From positions 1 to 60,394 of the forward strand of contig AUXH01000037.1 of the NCBI GenBank assembly GCA_000482145.1: 60,394 nucleotides of DNA, written 5' to 3'. Under the pieces are notes generated by a model. That model did not search any database. It saw nothing but the letters and a program-made list of their open reading frames with translations, and was not told where the DNA came from. How positions within the stretch are numbered: position 1 is the stretch's first letter; each line of letters opens with the position of its first letter. The stretch comes from Strigomonas culicis (lineage: Eukaryota > Euglenozoa > Kinetoplastea > Trypanosomatida > Trypanosomatidae). A program made the position numbers and the translations under genes. Shown here in pieces: positions 46,902 through 57,741 of the stretch.

Positions 46902-48860
46902 TTAGAAATTCTCATCGGAGGGGCTGCTGGTCGTTCTCTGTGGCGTCAGGGATTCTGCCGCGGCGCCGACCGCCTCATGGTTGTCGCCCTCTCCTTCCCT
47001 ATCACCACCCTCCACCGCGGCGGTCGCGGTGGTCGCGCCCTTCTCTCCAGCCGCCGCCGCGCCGGTGCCGCGCACGTCCTGCGTGACGGAGCTGTGGAGG
47101 ATGCGCGCCGGGGCGGCACCCCACGCGCCGATCCTGGGCGCGGCCGGCGCGTCCGCCGCGGCGTAGAGGGTGCGCGCGACGGGCACCTCCGTGTGGTGCG
47201 GCTGCTGCGCGAGGAAGCGGCTCTGCAGCGTGTCGCCGGCGTACACAAAGCTCTCCTCGACCACGCGGGTCTGGTCGCCCGCGTAGTAGAACGTGTAGCC
47301 CTCCTCACTCGCGAGGAGCTGGCTCGTCGGGGGCCGGCGCTCCGGCAGCCACGCGACGCGCACGTTCGGGTTCGTGAGGGCGGGCCGCGACTTGCGCAGG
47401 TACGTGAGCGGCGCCTCCTCGCGGCGCGCGTGGGCGGGGCTCAGCAGCTCCAGCCAGTCCACCGCGCGCGCCACGTAGCGCGGCTGGTCTCTCGCCATGA
47501 GGTCGCGCGTCGCGTCCTCGAAGCGCGCGAGGCGCATGACGCTCAGCGGGTCCACGTCGGGGCTGCACGCCCGCAGCCAGGCGACCGCGCCGGCCGCCTC
47601 CGCCGGCGGCGCCGCCAGCGCGCCGCGCGCGGCCCAGCCGCTGCCGCCGGCCGCCAGCCCCTCAACGTAGCGCTGATAGAGCTCCGCGGCGACGTGCGGC
47701 GCGATGGCCTCCGCGCTGCGCGCTAGACCGACCTTCGCGAGCACGTCGGCGCTGACCTGCACCGTCTGGCCCGCCTGCAGCGCCTCCCGCATGAGCGTGC
47801 CGGCCCGCACGTAGAGGTCGCCGTCAGCGAGCGCCTCCTCGACCAGGTACGCGTACACCGCGCGCGCCTCCTCGCCGGCGCTGTGGTCGAGCAGGTACTC
47901 GAGCGCGAGGGTGGCGATGCGGTAGCGCCAGATGACGTCCACCTCGGCGCGCACCACATTGTTCTCGTAGTGCCGGCCCCGCATGAGGTTGTACACCCAC
48001 ATGACGCGCACGCGGTGCTCCGCCGCGATGGCGCAGCGCAGCAGGTTGTGCAGCACCTCTCCGTCGCGCGCCACGTAGAAGAGGCGGCTGTCGCCGTCCT
48101 CGAAGATGGCGATCGCGTCGGCGAGCTTTCCATCCGCGACGCAGGCGGCGGTGAGCGCGCGGTACACCTCCACCGGAGGGATCGACGTCGCGCGGCGGTA
48201 CTCCTCGCAGGCGGCCTTGAGGTGCCCCTTGCGGGCAAGCCGCACGATCTTCTTCATGAGCGGCACCTCGTGTACGGAGACAGGCATGCTGCCGTCCCGC
48301 GCGCGGCGGATGCTGCGCCGGAAGTAGTGGTCCTCTTGGAAGAAGGGTCCGCGCCGCAGCCAGCGATAGATGCGCCCGCGACAGTCGAGCGTGGCGGCGT
48401 TGAGCCCGACGCGGTTCGGGTCCTCCACCGTGATGTTCTCGTGGTCCACGACGGCCGGTTTCTGCAGTCGGCCAATGTACGGGTCGTAGCTATGCAGCAG
48501 GTCGTGCGTGACGCGGTGGCCGTTGCGCGCGCTCATGAGCGAGACGGGCGTCACGAGCGCCTTGGGCCCGAGGGAGATGTCCGGCATGTAGCGCTGCAGC
48601 TCGTGCTTGGGGATCATCTGCACCGTGTTGTCTTCCAGCACCTTCGTCTTGTCCGTGCTGTAGCCGCTGTTGTAGTTGCCCGGCCCGGTGCGGTAGCGCC
48701 CGCGGCCCCAAAGCGTCTTGAGGTCGCTCTCGTCTAGGTTCTCGCGCCCGAAGCGACTGGGCTGCCACGGCACACGCGCGCGGGGGATGTACTTGAGGAT
48801 CGAGGTCGCGTCAGGGTGGCCGACGGGGCGGCCTTTTGTGAAGACACCAATGACAGACAT
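46902..48860 (-). CDS. PPR-like, probably mitoribosome-associated protein, 652 aa
   Basis: The first 190 residues are basic with conserved-looking blocks (for example KTLWGRGRYRTGPGNYN and RIYRWLRRGPFF). The middle (about 200-480) is a series of helix pairs of about 35 residues, such as MKKIVRLARKGHLKAACEEYRRA and YRALTAACVADGKLADAIAIFEDG. The latter is a textbook PPR pattern. PPR proteins in kinetoplastids are mostly mitochondrial; many are components of the mitoribosome or RNA-processing complexes (KRIPP, KPAF). The N-terminus MSVIGVFTKGRPVG is a weak presequence. The last 150 residues are less regular and end in a Ser/Thr-rich tail. The PPR call is fairly good; the mitoribosome assignment is an inference from style. 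Confidence 0.68.
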   Translation of the reverse strand: MSVIGVFTKGRPVGHPDATSILKYIPRARVPWQPSRFGRENLDESDLKTLWGRGRYRTGPGNYNSGYSTDKTKVLEDNTVQMIPKHELQRYMPDISLGPKALVTPVSLMSARNGHRVTHDLLHSYDPYIGRLQKPAVVDHENITVEDPNRVGLNAATLDCRGRIYRWLRRGPFFQEDHYFRRSIRRARDGSMPVSVHEVPLMKKIVRLARKGHLKAACEEYRRATSIPPVEVYRALTAACVADGKLADAIAIFEDGDSRLFYVARDGEVLHNLLRCAIAAEHRVRVMWVYNLMRGRHYENNVVRAEVDVIWRYRIATLALEYLLDHSAGEEARAVYAYLVEEALADGDLYVRAGTLMREALQAGQTVQVSADVLAKVGLARSAEAIAPHVAAELYQRYVEGLAAGGSGWAARGALAAPPAEAAGAVAWLRACSPDVDPLSVMRLARFEDATRDLMARDQPRYVARAVDWLELLSPAHARREEAPLTYLRKSRPALTNPNVRVAWLPERRPPTSQLLASEEGYTFYYAGDQTRVVEESFVYAGDTLQSRFLAQQPHHTEVPVARTLYAAADAPAAPRIGAWGAAPARILHSSVTQDVRGTGAAAAGEKGATTATAAVEGGDREGEGDNHEAVGAAAESLTPQRTTSSPSDENF

Positions 48861-49214
48861 GAGGCTTCCTCGTTGTAAGAATGCTAAAGGGTAAACAACA
48901 GAAGAGAATGCGAAGCTAAATACTCGGCGATGTTCCTACTCCCAGTGTGTGCGTGTGTGTTTATACGTTATTTTCTTCTTTCAAAACCACAAAAAAAAAA
49001 GAGAGAGGACATAGGAAAAAGAACAATGCCAGTCGCAGAGAAGAACACAGTCGCAATGCTGCAGAAACAGCCATCGTACTCTAATATACACTGAAAAACG
49101 AAAACTTGAACAACGTAACAGATGTGAATGGGTTAAAAGGATGTCATCGTATGTAAAGAGAACAGAATGGTTAGTATAAGTTACAACTGTGAACAAAAGA
49201 AATAGCCTCTCGCG
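48861..49214. other. Spacer upstream of the PPR-like gene
   Basis: 354 bp, no gene. The A/G run 48989-49009 on plus is a C/T tract on minus about 130 bp before the PPR-like ATG. A GT-rich patch lies near 48945-48960. Confidence 0.55.
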
Positions 49215-52200
49215 TTAGACGGACATGTCAGAGTCGCTTGTGTACAGGGAAGGCCGTAGCGGCTCCGTCACGTACAGTCTACCGAGCAGTCGATCAGACA
49301 CCTCTTCCACCTCCTCCACATAGTTCGCGTCGTCGTCGCCACCGTCTCTCTTCTTCTTCTTTTCTTTCCTCCGCCTCCCCACCGCGTCGCCTGGGCCTTC
49401 CGTCGCCTCGTGGCGGTGACCCGCGACCGTGCTGTGCGGCGCGCTCGCACCGCTGCTGCCTGAGGAGGCGGAGCTGCTGCTGCTGCTGCTGCTGCTGTCC
49501 TCGTCACTGGCGGCGGCGCGCGGACGGGCCGCGTCGCCACAGGGGCCGCCCTGCGTGAGCAGCAGCTCCGCGTAGACACTCGGCACGTTGCGGCTGGGGT
49601 CGGCATGCGGCGCGGCGGCGCGATGACTGGCGTTGTGGAAGGCGTTGAAGTAAGAGTTGCACAGCCGTTCCTGCAGCACCGGCGAGCTCCTCGCCGCCCT
49701 GTCCAGGCGGCGGTGGGAGCTCTCCCCGGCGTCGTTGTGATCCCCCCCGCCCTCCTCGTCCTCCTCCGTGCTGGTGGACACCTCGGTGAAGGTGGAGAGC
49801 AGCGCGGTCGTGCTTCCGTCGCGGTCTAGCGTCGAGCGCCTGTCCGTCCGGCTGTGCGCGTGGCGCTGCTCCGGCAGCGGCCGCTGCGGCCCCTCCGGCG
49901 CGTGCGCCGCCTCGCCGGAGGCGGGGATCGTCACGCAGAAGACCTTGGCCTTGGCGGGGCCGGCGCCGGTGCCGCTGAGGGAGCTCGCCGCCTGGCTCGC
50001 GTTGGGGTCCATGCTGCTGTTCGTGGGCGTCACGGGCATGGCGCCCTCCACCACCTGCGCCGGCAGCGCGTGAAGCAGATACGCATAGGGCTCCTCCGCG
50101 GGCTCTGCGTCGAGGCGGGGAGGCGCCTGCCGGCTGCTCGCGTCGCTGGTGGCGGCCGCGGTGCGGGGGAGGCGGGGTGGCGTCTGGCGCGGCGCGCCGG
50201 CCCACACGCGGTCGTAGCAGTACTTGGTCGGGTACGCGGCCATGTCGAACACGCAGCGCCAGTGGCACGCGTAGACCTCCCTGCGAAGGGCGCAGGCGCG
50301 CGCGAGTGGGCAGCCGTCCCCCGAGAAGCAGAGCCCTCGCCGCAGCACTGTGCGGAGCTCGCCGAGCGGGTCAGCACCACCGGCGGCGTCTCTCCCGTTG
50401 GCAGAGCTCGGGCGGAGCGGCCGATGCGAGGCGCTCGCCGCAATGCGCTCCCGCATCCGCTGCCACTCCGCGCCGGATGCTTCCGCGTCGTCGTCGTCGT
50501 CCTCCTCCGCGGAGGACATGCCGTCCGCACAGGCGGGCGTGCGCCGTGGCAGGGGCAGGTACACTGCGGCGGCCCCGTCGCCGCTGCAGCGCTTCAACGT
50601 CGAGAGCATCTCCGCGGTCAGCTCCAGCACCGCGTCGGCGGCCGCGCGCGTCGCATCGTCCAGGTACGCGACGTACAGCCGCGCCTGCTGCTGCCCGCCG
50701 CCGCTCGCCGCCGCCTCCGCCCCGGTGGCGGCAGCGGCCGCAATCGCGTGGAGGTTCTTGTGGAACTGCGTGTAATACGCGGCCGCGGTCCAGTGGCGCT
50801 CGTCGATGACGAGGGAGCGTGTCGCAGCCGGCAGCCACGCGGCGACCGCCGCCTCTCCCATCTCCGCGGTGAGCGCCGGCGGCGGCCGCTCGCCGTCCCC
50901 GCCACCCCGCAGCGCCGCCGACGCGCGCAGCTGTTCGAGCACGCTGAGGTCCGCCCCCAGCCGCCGCAGCGCGCCGACCACCGCGATGTGCAGCGGCAGG
51001 GCGGTGTCCGCCGCGGTCCACAGCTGCGGCGGGTGCACCTCGAAGGGGCCGTACAGGAGCAGCGCCGTCCGCAGCCCCTCCGCCGGCTCGCCCCCCTGGA
51101 GGGGCTGCGGCGGATGGCCGCACACGGCCAGCAGCGCCGCGGCCGGCGCGACGTGCAGCAGCTGGTGCAGCGCCATCTCACTGTCCTCGCGCTCCTCGGG
51201 GTTGACATGGGCGACGAGCGCGTGTATCCGGAGGAGCGTCACCCACCAGCTGGCGAGGGTGTGGCGGTCGACGGCGGACCACGCGCGGGGCTCGGCGGCC
51301 AGCGGTGGGAGGGCCTTGAGCCACGCCCGCAGCTCGTGCGACACGCAGTACGCGGCGCTGGCGAGTGGCACACACGTGAGCACCTCCGCCGCCTGCAGAT
51401 CACCGTGGATGACGGCGGTCAGCAGCTGCTGCGTCAGCGCGGCGAACACGCGGCGGCAGTGGGCGGAGAGCGGCGCGGTCGAGGCGACGAGCTGCGTCAG
51501 CGCCTGCGTCGCGACGACCGCCCGCTGCTTGAGCACCGCGGTGCACAGCGCGGCCGTGAGGTCGACGAGGAAGGTCGCGCTGCTGCCGTCGTGCGTGACG
51601 CGCCCGCGGTCGCGCGCGTAGGCCTCCTGTCGGGACTGCGCCGCCGCGAGCCGCGCCTTCACGCGCTGCACCTCCAGCTCCTCCGCGCTCGGCTGCTGCT
51701 GCTGCTGCTGGTGGCTCTCTTTCTGCTTCTTCTTTCGCAGCGCGCGGAGCCGCTGGAAGCCGAAGCCCTTGTTGGCGGAGGTGAGCCGCTCGAGGTTGAA
51801 GAGCGCCTCGCGGGTCTTGAGGGAGAGGCGCTGCTCGTAGGCCTGGCGGTTGCGGCGCGCCTGCGAGAGCAGCCCGGCGTAGTCGCCGTAGTGAAGGTGC
51901 ACCAGCACCTCGCAGGTGTGGGCGCAGGGCGCCGCGGGGCGCTGCGCATCCGATCTCCGCCGCGGCGGCTCGGCCGAGGGTGAGCTGTCTCGGCTGCCTT
52001 CATCCGAGCTATCCTGCACATAAAGTGGGTCCGCCTCCTCCCCCCCCCCGCTCCAGCACCCAGAGCCCGCGCCATCCTCGCCGCCCCAGTCCCCCAGCAG
52101 CACGTACTGTAGCCCCGTCGGCACGCTGCTGGGCATCGCGGCGCACAGCGGCACGACGACGCCGTCCGCGTAGGGGTCGATGAGATAGAGCGCATGGAGG

Positions 52201-55200
52201 CGCTGAACGAGCAGCAGCAGCGGCAGCGGCGCGGCGGCGCGAAGGACGGACGCGACGCCATTCGCGTCGTACGTGGGGACGTGCGGCAGCCGCGCGTCGG
52301 CGTGGTCCGCGGGGCTCGGGCAGCGGTACGTGAGGCGGCGACCCGCCGGTGCATGCACCCACTCGACGAGCGGCACCGGCGCCGCCCTGTGCGGCAGCGG
52401 ATGGCCGTCCTCCGCCGCCGCGCGCTGCGGGTCGCCGAGCTCGCCCCACGCGCGCGCGCTGAGCACCCGCCCTTCCTCGAAGGACGCGATGGGCGACGCC
52501 GGCGGCAGGCGGCCCACCCCCACGCATGGGAGTGTTGCAATGGCCACGCCGTGCCGGCGCGACGCAATGGCGACCATGTAGCGCTGCCGAGGCGCCGCCG
52601 TGGCGGTGTGGTGGCCGACGGAGCCGGGCGCGCCGTCGAGGTCGACCGTCTTGGACACCCGCAGCTGCACCGCGTCACTCGCGGCGTTGCAGCAGCCGGT
52701 GTCCGCCGCCCACGCGCTCACCGTGACGGCCGCGTAAGGCACGAAGTGAAGCGCCGCCTCCCCCCCCTCGCCACCGTAGGCGAGCGTGTCGCTGAGGGAG
52801 GACGAGGCGCTGCGCGGAGGGTGCGGCGGCGGCCCCGCCCCCACACGCCCCAGCACGAGCACCCGACACGCCGCGTAGTACAGAAATACATCCCACTCGT
52901 GCTGCGCGTGCGGCGGATGGCTGCCGCCGCCACCCTCCACCGACGTGGACGTAGCGGAGCTGCTCGCCCCGCGCTCCCCCTTACCCCTTTGCGCGCCGCC
53001 GGCGCAGGGAAAGGTGTAGCAGCCGGCCAAGGCCGCCAGGGAAAAGACCTGAGAGGGCAGAAGGCCACCGTCCGGCACGAGCGGGACGGCGTCCGGCAGA
53101 TGCACGCGCTGCGGCGCGCACCAGCGCACGCCGCGGTCGTCGATGCCAAAGCGGTGCAGGAAAAGATACCGGGAGAGGGCGGGGCCCGTCGCCGCGGCGG
53201 TCTCCCACAGCGCCCAGACGGCCGGCTGCGGGCGGCAGGGGCTGAACTGAAAGGCGACCGAGAGGAGCGCCGCGGTGACACGCCGCCCCTGCGTCGGGCT
53301 GGCGTGGGCGTGGGCGTGGCTCTGGTAGACGGTGTGTGGCGTCGGCAGCACGACAAGCGCGGATGACGTCAGGTGCGTGAGGCCACTGCCCTTCGCTTCT
53401 CCATTCTCGTGGCTGCTGCCGAGTGGGATACAGCCGATCGCGGCACGCAGTACCACGACCTCCTCATCTTCAGTGACACTGGGAATGCTTCGCTCCAGCA
53501 CATGGCTGTCCTCGACGCCGCCGCTGCTGCTGCCGCTGCCGGCCGTCAGACGCTCCGTGTACTGCACACCGTACACGATGAAGGACGACCCCTGTGCCGC
53601 GTGGTACGCATGCTCCATCTTCACTAAGGACAGGGTGTTGTCCGAGAGATAGCGACCGACGGTGTAGCTGCGCGTTTCGGGCAGCAGCGTCGTGTCAGCG
53701 TCCGCCGTGCGGTTGGGGCTGCCGCGCATCGGCCCCCGGTGCCGCTGGAGAACCAAGGAGAAGCAGAGGGCGCGGCTGTCAATGGTATCCGTGTCGGCGA
53801 CGAGCGCCTCCAGCTGGAAGGGCAGATCGCCGTCGCCGCCCGCCGCCGCCTCCGCTCCCGCGCAGCGCACGTGCTCCAGCTCCACGCCGCCGAGGATGGA
53901 CGAGAAGACAATGCGGTGCTCGCCGTAGCACGCAATCGTCGGATTGCCCGCTTCGCCATCCGCCGCGCTCCCTGCCGTGGTGCTGTGACTGCCGCCCACC
54001 CCACCGCTCCCGGCGCTGTTGTGGGGCGCGTAGGGGTGGTAGTGGTGGTGCGCGGGTAGCAGCAGCCGGCTGCGCTCCAGCGCGTCAGCGGCGGCGTGCC
54101 GGGCGCCCGGCAGCCAGTCGAAGGCGCCCCACAGAGGAAGCACCAGCGGCGTCTTGACGTACCGCAGCAGCATCTGGCGCGCGCCGCACGGAGGCGGCTG
54201 CAGTGGGTCGCTGCCGGCCGTCGCAGGCCGCGTGGGGGAGGAGGGTGCGTCACGCAGCAGCAGCAGCCCGCCGCAGAGCGGCGGCAGCGCGCGCGTCGAG
54301 CGCACCGTCAGCACGCGCGTGACGGCCGCGAGCGGGTCGTTGTCCGCCAGCTCCACCAGCACGCCGTTGCTCTGCTGCACAAAGATGGAGCTGGGGGAGC
54401 CGATCCAGGCGTACAGCCGCTCGAAGCAGGCCCCGCGCGTCGTCGGGGTGCTGAAGTTGCGCTCGTCCAGATAGTACGGCGAGGAGCAGTCTAGTATGCT
54501 TACCTTGTGCTTCGTCAGAACGACAAGCTCGAGGTTCTTCACGGCGCGGATGGGGTCGGCGGTCGACGCCGTGCCCTTTCGTTTGGAATCCTCCTTGGCA
54601 TCCCCTACTTGTGCTTCCTTCTTCCTTCCCCCATTTGTCCGCCTCGGTGCGGTGCTCTTGTTTTTGGTGTCCCCCTCGCTCTCGTCACGGCCGTCGTCGT
54701 CGTCGTCGTCTTTCTTCTTGCGGCGGTGAAACAGATTTCCCCAGTCGATGTGCGCGTGATGACTCGGCGGCGGCGGCGGGGACGGCGGCCGAAGCACCAC
54801 CGCCGTGGGCATGAAGCACACATCGATCATCCAGTCCTCCAGGTGGGCATGCATGCTGTTCACTTTGGTGTCGCGATCTATTCGGCTGCCGCTGGAGACG
54901 ATGTCGAGGGAGGCAAAGATCTTCGTTTTGATGCGCTGTTGAATGCTCCGTTTGCCACTCGCGGCCACAGGCTCGCCGGTGCCGCCGCCGCTGGAGGAGG
55001 AATGGGTGCTGGTGGTGCTCTTCGCGGCCCCACTGCCACCGCCGCCAAAGCTCCGCAGCAGGGAGGCGCCAGCGCCGCCGCCCGTGCTGCGGTCAAGAAC
55101 GACGTGCGGCTTCGCCTTTCGATCGCCATTGATGATGTAGATGAACATGGTGTCTTCCGTGCCGACGAAGATGATGGGAGCGAGGGGGTGCGCACGCAGC

Positions 55201-56756
55201 ACCAGGATCGGCTTGTCCTTCCGCAGCAGCCGCCCGGCGCCGCTGCCGCCGCTGCCGAGCCCACCCCCACCGAGCCCGAGCCCGCCGCTGCCCAGCCCGC
55301 CGCCCCCGCCACCGATGCCGCCGCTCGCGCCGATCGTGGCGTTGTGGAAGTAGTGGGCGGCCGAGCTGTCTTTGCGAGGGGTAATGAGGTACGGCCCCGT
55401 GTGCCCCGCAGACGGCGGCTCCTCCCCGCCCTCCTCCTCTTTGCCGCTGCTGCGACCGCTCTTCTCACCGTCCTTTTTTTGTTTCAGACGCATCCCCCAC
55501 TTCTTCCGCCTTTGGAACCCGCTCTCACTGGTCGGAGCTGCGCTAAAGTCCGTCTCGGCGAGGTGCACGACGTACACGTGCGCGAGGTTGCAGGTCTGAT
55601 AGAGGGAGGTTGCGGACCCGAGGGTGTGCGCGGAGGTCGTCGTGCTATGCAGGGACGACGCCGGTCGTGGGGACGTCCCGCGACCGCCGCTCCCCGCCAT
55701 CAGCGAGCTGCTCAGCAGGCTCTTGAGCGGCGGCACGGGGCCGCCCGCGAGCTTGCGGGCGAGCGCACCGTCGTCGAGACTGCCGCTGCCGGCCACCGTC
55801 GAGGGCAGAAAGGTGACGCTGGGGTGGCCGCTGCCGCTCGATCGCACCGTCCCCGTCAGGTGCGAGGGCGAGGCCGCCGGCGACGCCATCTGCTGCTGCT
55901 GCTGCTGCTGCCGCAGGGACAGGTTGACCGCCTCCACATCGTCGCGCTTCGCGATGGTGAGGTAGAGAAGGGCGCCGTAGGTGGCGACCTGCGTCAGGCA
56001 CTTGTCGGCTGCGAAGGGCGACCGCTTGTGCGGGGCCCGCCCGCTGCCGCCGTGGGGCGGAGAGAGGGCCGGGGTCCAGTGCAGCAGCAGCCGCCCGTCG
56101 CGACTGTCCATGAGAAACACGCCATTCGTGCTCGTCGTGCCGATGACGCAGTGCCGGGCGATGCCGTAGAGCGCCTCCACGGTGTACTCCGGTGGCAGCG
56201 CGCCGCCCTTTCCATCTTCCTCCTCTTCTTCCTCCTCGTGTTGCTCCTGCTGCCGCCGACGGAGCAGCGGCAGCACCACCTCCTTCACCAGGTCGTCCTC
56301 GCGCCCCCTCAGAAAGACGCAGTGCTCCACCGCGGCGTCGCTACAAACTATGTAGACGGCAAGCGGATCCGGAGGCGCGGCGCCCGGCAGCGGCGGCGCC
56401 GTACTGAGGCCGCTCGCGTGAGGGGCAGGCGCGCCGCCATCCGCGGCAGCGGGCATGGCGAGGACGCGGTTCATGTGCTCGTAATCCATCAAGACGCTCA
56501 GCGCATCGGCGCCGGCGGCGTAGACCGCGATGGCGCCGCTGGACAGACCGACGACGGTGAGCGGCTCGGTGGGATGGAAGGACACCGCGGCGACTTGGCT
56601 GCGGGCGAGCAGCCGCTGCTGCGCCGCCGCCCCGCAGACGGGCGGCGCCCAGTGCGGGGGGCGCGCCGCGGGGGACCGCGCGCCGGCGAGCCTGCTGTTG
56701 CTGGTACTGCTACCGCCGCTGCTGGGCGGGGAGGCGTGGTCACTGGGGGAAGGCAT
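49215..56756 (-). CDS. Very large propeller-like hypothetical protein, 2513 aa
   Basis: No named family recognised. Blades of WD40 type appear early: AAVSFHPTEPLTVVGLSSGAIAVY (about 55-80), then ALYGIARHCVIGTTSTNGVFLMDSRDGRLLLHW, and later LRAHPLAPIIFVGTEDTMFIYII. They are separated by long Gly/Ser-rich loops. The middle continues with beta-rich, propeller-like sequence. The region from about 1600 (HTCEVLVHLHYGDYAGLLSQ onwards) is helical and Ala/Leu-rich, and the last 350 residues are disordered with Ser and acidic runs. A propeller followed by a helical solenoid recalls coat or tethering proteins, but this is only an architectural guess. One open frame over 7.5 kb with strong GC3 bias leaves no doubt that it is coding. 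Gly-repeat loops near 55.25-55.33 kb and Gln/Ser runs are codon-repeat driven. Confidence 0.85.
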   Translation of the reverse strand: MPSPSDHASPPSSGGSSTSNSRLAGARSPAARPPHWAPPVCGAAAQQRLLARSQVAAVSFHPTEPLTVVGLSSGAIAVYAAGADALSVLMDYEHMNRVLAMPAAADGGAPAPHASGLSTAPPLPGAAPPDPLAVYIVCSDAAVEHCVFLRGREDDLVKEVVLPLLRRRQQEQHEEEEEEEDGKGGALPPEYTVEALYGIARHCVIGTTSTNGVFLMDSRDGRLLLHWTPALSPPHGGSGRAPHKRSPFAADKCLTQVATYGALLYLTIAKRDDVEAVNLSLRQQQQQQQMASPAASPSHLTGTVRSSGSGHPSVTFLPSTVAGSGSLDDGALARKLAGGPVPPLKSLLSSSLMAGSGGRGTSPRPASSLHSTTTSAHTLGSATSLYQTCNLAHVYVVHLAETDFSAAPTSESGFQRRKKWGMRLKQKKDGEKSGRSSGKEEEGGEEPPSAGHTGPYLITPRKDSSAAHYFHNATIGASGGIGGGGGGLGSGGLGLGGGGLGSGGSGAGRLLRKDKPILVLRAHPLAPIIFVGTEDTMFIYIINGDRKAKPHVVLDRSTGGGAGASLLRSFGGGGSGAAKSTTSTHSSSSGGGTGEPVAASGKRSIQQRIKTKIFASLDIVSSGSRIDRDTKVNSMHAHLEDWMIDVCFMPTAVVLRPPSPPPPPSHHAHIDWGNLFHRRKKKDDDDDDGRDESEGDTKNKSTAPRRTNGGRKKEAQVGDAKEDSKRKGTASTADPIRAVKNLELVVLTKHKVSILDCSSPYYLDERNFSTPTTRGACFERLYAWIGSPSSIFVQQSNGVLVELADNDPLAAVTRVLTVRSTRALPPLCGGLLLLRDAPSSPTRPATAGSDPLQPPPCGARQMLLRYVKTPLVLPLWGAFDWLPGARHAAADALERSRLLLPAHHHYHPYAPHNSAGSGGVGGSHSTTAGSAADGEAGNPTIACYGEHRIVFSSILGGVELEHVRCAGAEAAAGGDGDLPFQLEALVADTDTIDSRALCFSLVLQRHRGPMRGSPNRTADADTTLLPETRSYTVGRYLSDNTLSLVKMEHAYHAAQGSSFIVYGVQYTERLTAGSGSSSGGVEDSHVLERSIPSVTEDEEVVVLRAAIGCIPLGSSHENGEAKGSGLTHLTSSALVVLPTPHTVYQSHAHAHASPTQGRRVTAALLSVAFQFSPCRPQPAVWALWETAAATGPALSRYLFLHRFGIDDRGVRWCAPQRVHLPDAVPLVPDGGLLPSQVFSLAALAGCYTFPCAGGAQRGKGERGASSSATSTSVEGGGGSHPPHAQHEWDVFLYYAACRVLVLGRVGAGPPPHPPRSASSSLSDTLAYGGEGGEAALHFVPYAAVTVSAWAADTGCCNAASDAVQLRVSKTVDLDGAPGSVGHHTATAAPRQRYMVAIASRRHGVAIATLPCVGVGRLPPASPIASFEEGRVLSARAWGELGDPQRAAAEDGHPLPHRAAPVPLVEWVHAPAGRRLTYRCPSPADHADARLPHVPTYDANGVASVLRAAAPLPLLLLVQRLHALYLIDPYADGVVVPLCAAMPSSVPTGLQYVLLGDWGGEDGAGSGCWSGGGEEADPLYVQDSSDEGSRDSSPSAEPPRRRSDAQRPAAPCAHTCEVLVHLHYGDYAGLLSQARRNRQAYEQRLSLKTREALFNLERLTSANKGFGFQRLRALRKKKQKESHQQQQQQPSAEELEVQRVKARLAAAQSRQEAYARDRGRVTHDGSSATFLVDLTAALCTAVLKQRAVVATQALTQLVASTAPLSAHCRRVFAALTQQLLTAVIHGDLQAAEVLTCVPLASAAYCVSHELRAWLKALPPLAAEPRAWSAVDRHTLASWWVTLLRIHALVAHVNPEEREDSEMALHQLLHVAPAAALLAVCGHPPQPLQGGEPAEGLRTALLLYGPFEVHPPQLWTAADTALPLHIAVVGALRRLGADLSVLEQLRASAALRGGGDGERPPPALTAEMGEAAVAAWLPAATRSLVIDERHWTAAAYYTQFHKNLHAIAAAAATGAEAAASGGGQQQARLYVAYLDDATRAAADAVLELTAEMLSTLKRCSGDGAAAVYLPLPRRTPACADGMSSAEEDDDDDAEASGAEWQRMRERIAASASHRPLRPSSANGRDAAGGADPLGELRTVLRRGLCFSGDGCPLARACALRREVYACHWRCVFDMAAYPTKYCYDRVWAGAPRQTPPRLPRTAAATSDASSRQAPPRLDAEPAEEPYAYLLHALPAQVVEGAMPVTPTNSSMDPNASQAASSLSGTGAGPAKAKVFCVTIPASGEAAHAPEGPQRPLPEQRHAHSRTDRRSTLDRDGSTTALLSTFTEVSTSTEEDEEGGGDHNDAGESSHRRLDRAARSSPVLQERLCNSYFNAFHNASHRAAAPHADPSRNVPSVYAELLLTQGGPCGDAARPRAAASDEDSSSSSSSSSASSGSSGASAPHSTVAGHRHEATEGPGDAVGRRRKEKKKKRDGGDDDANYVEEVEEVSDRLLGRLYVTEPLRPSLYTSDSDMSV

Positions 56757-57741
56757 CGCAGAGGCAACCTATTTGATACAATACGGATAGTGCGGGTGTT
56801 TTTTTTTTTTCTTATCTACACACGCAACAGAAAACAGATAGGCCAATGATTAAGTGATACGTGTAGGAATCAACTGGTTGTATATACAAAACACGTATGT
56901 GATTCTTTTTTTTTTGTGAAAAAACAAAAACAAAAACAAAAGAGAAAAAAGAAAAAGATTGAAAAAAAAAAGAAAGCGTATTTTATGGATGTTGATTTAT
57001 TTATTTTTGTAATGTTGGGATGATAATAGAGATACTGGATGAAAAAGTTCTTATTTCTTTATTTAATATGTTAACTAAATGTTCTTTATTCCTTTTACTG
57101 TAAATGATTACGCATACAGATACAACTATAAAAAAATAAGATATATAAATAAATATATATATTTATATGCGTGTATGTATAGATGTACTCTATTTAATTA
57201 TCAATGTATCCTAACAAACTAAAGCAAGGGAACGGAAAAACAACAACAACAACAACAACAACAACACCTACTCCTTACGGTGAATACCTATACGCTACCT
57301 ATACGTAAGTATTAGCTTTCTGTCGCCCACGTAGGCGATAGGTACAGCTGACAGAAGAAGAAATAAAGAAGGAGGGATAAAAAAAAGAGTAATATTCATT
57401 TTTTTTGCATGTAACCCACCAAGGAATCACCACAAAAAACAGTATTCTATTGTAGCTTTTATTATTATTAATTCTTCCTCCTTCCAGTGCACTGAACTTT
57501 TAAGTCGTGAAAGTGATTAAAAACTACAAAAAGTATCAACATGCATTCTAAAGTTCAAAATAGAGATATACTTGCGAGTATTCATAGTCTATGCGGACCG
57601 CCTATACACCGTCTATATGGCTGGCATGCAACAAGCGGTAGAAGCGCCTACACACCATCAGCGTAATTCTGATTCCCTTTTTCCCTTTTTTTTTAATTTT
57701 AGTTAATTGCTCCGTCTGTGTGAGTGAGTGAAGGGGGCGAG
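56757..57741. other. 985-bp AT-rich spacer
   Basis: No gene. The A/G-rich run 56938-56983 on plus is a polypyrimidine tract on minus, 180 bp or more upstream of the 2513-residue gene. The remainder is AT-rich with a CAA repeat (57241-57266) and short AT repeats, and contains the 3' UTR of the coiled-coil gene. A minus-strand frame reaching 57602 is only the shadow of the neighbouring gene. Confidence 0.6.
57241..57266. repeat. (CAA)n microsatellite
   Basis: About nine CAA units in non-coding DNA. Confidence 0.93.

Noticed and set aside
54507..56849. 780-codon open frame on plus (and 709 codons at 49854-51983)
   Set aside because: Both are antisense shadows of the 2513-residue gene with Arg/Ala/Gly-rich products.
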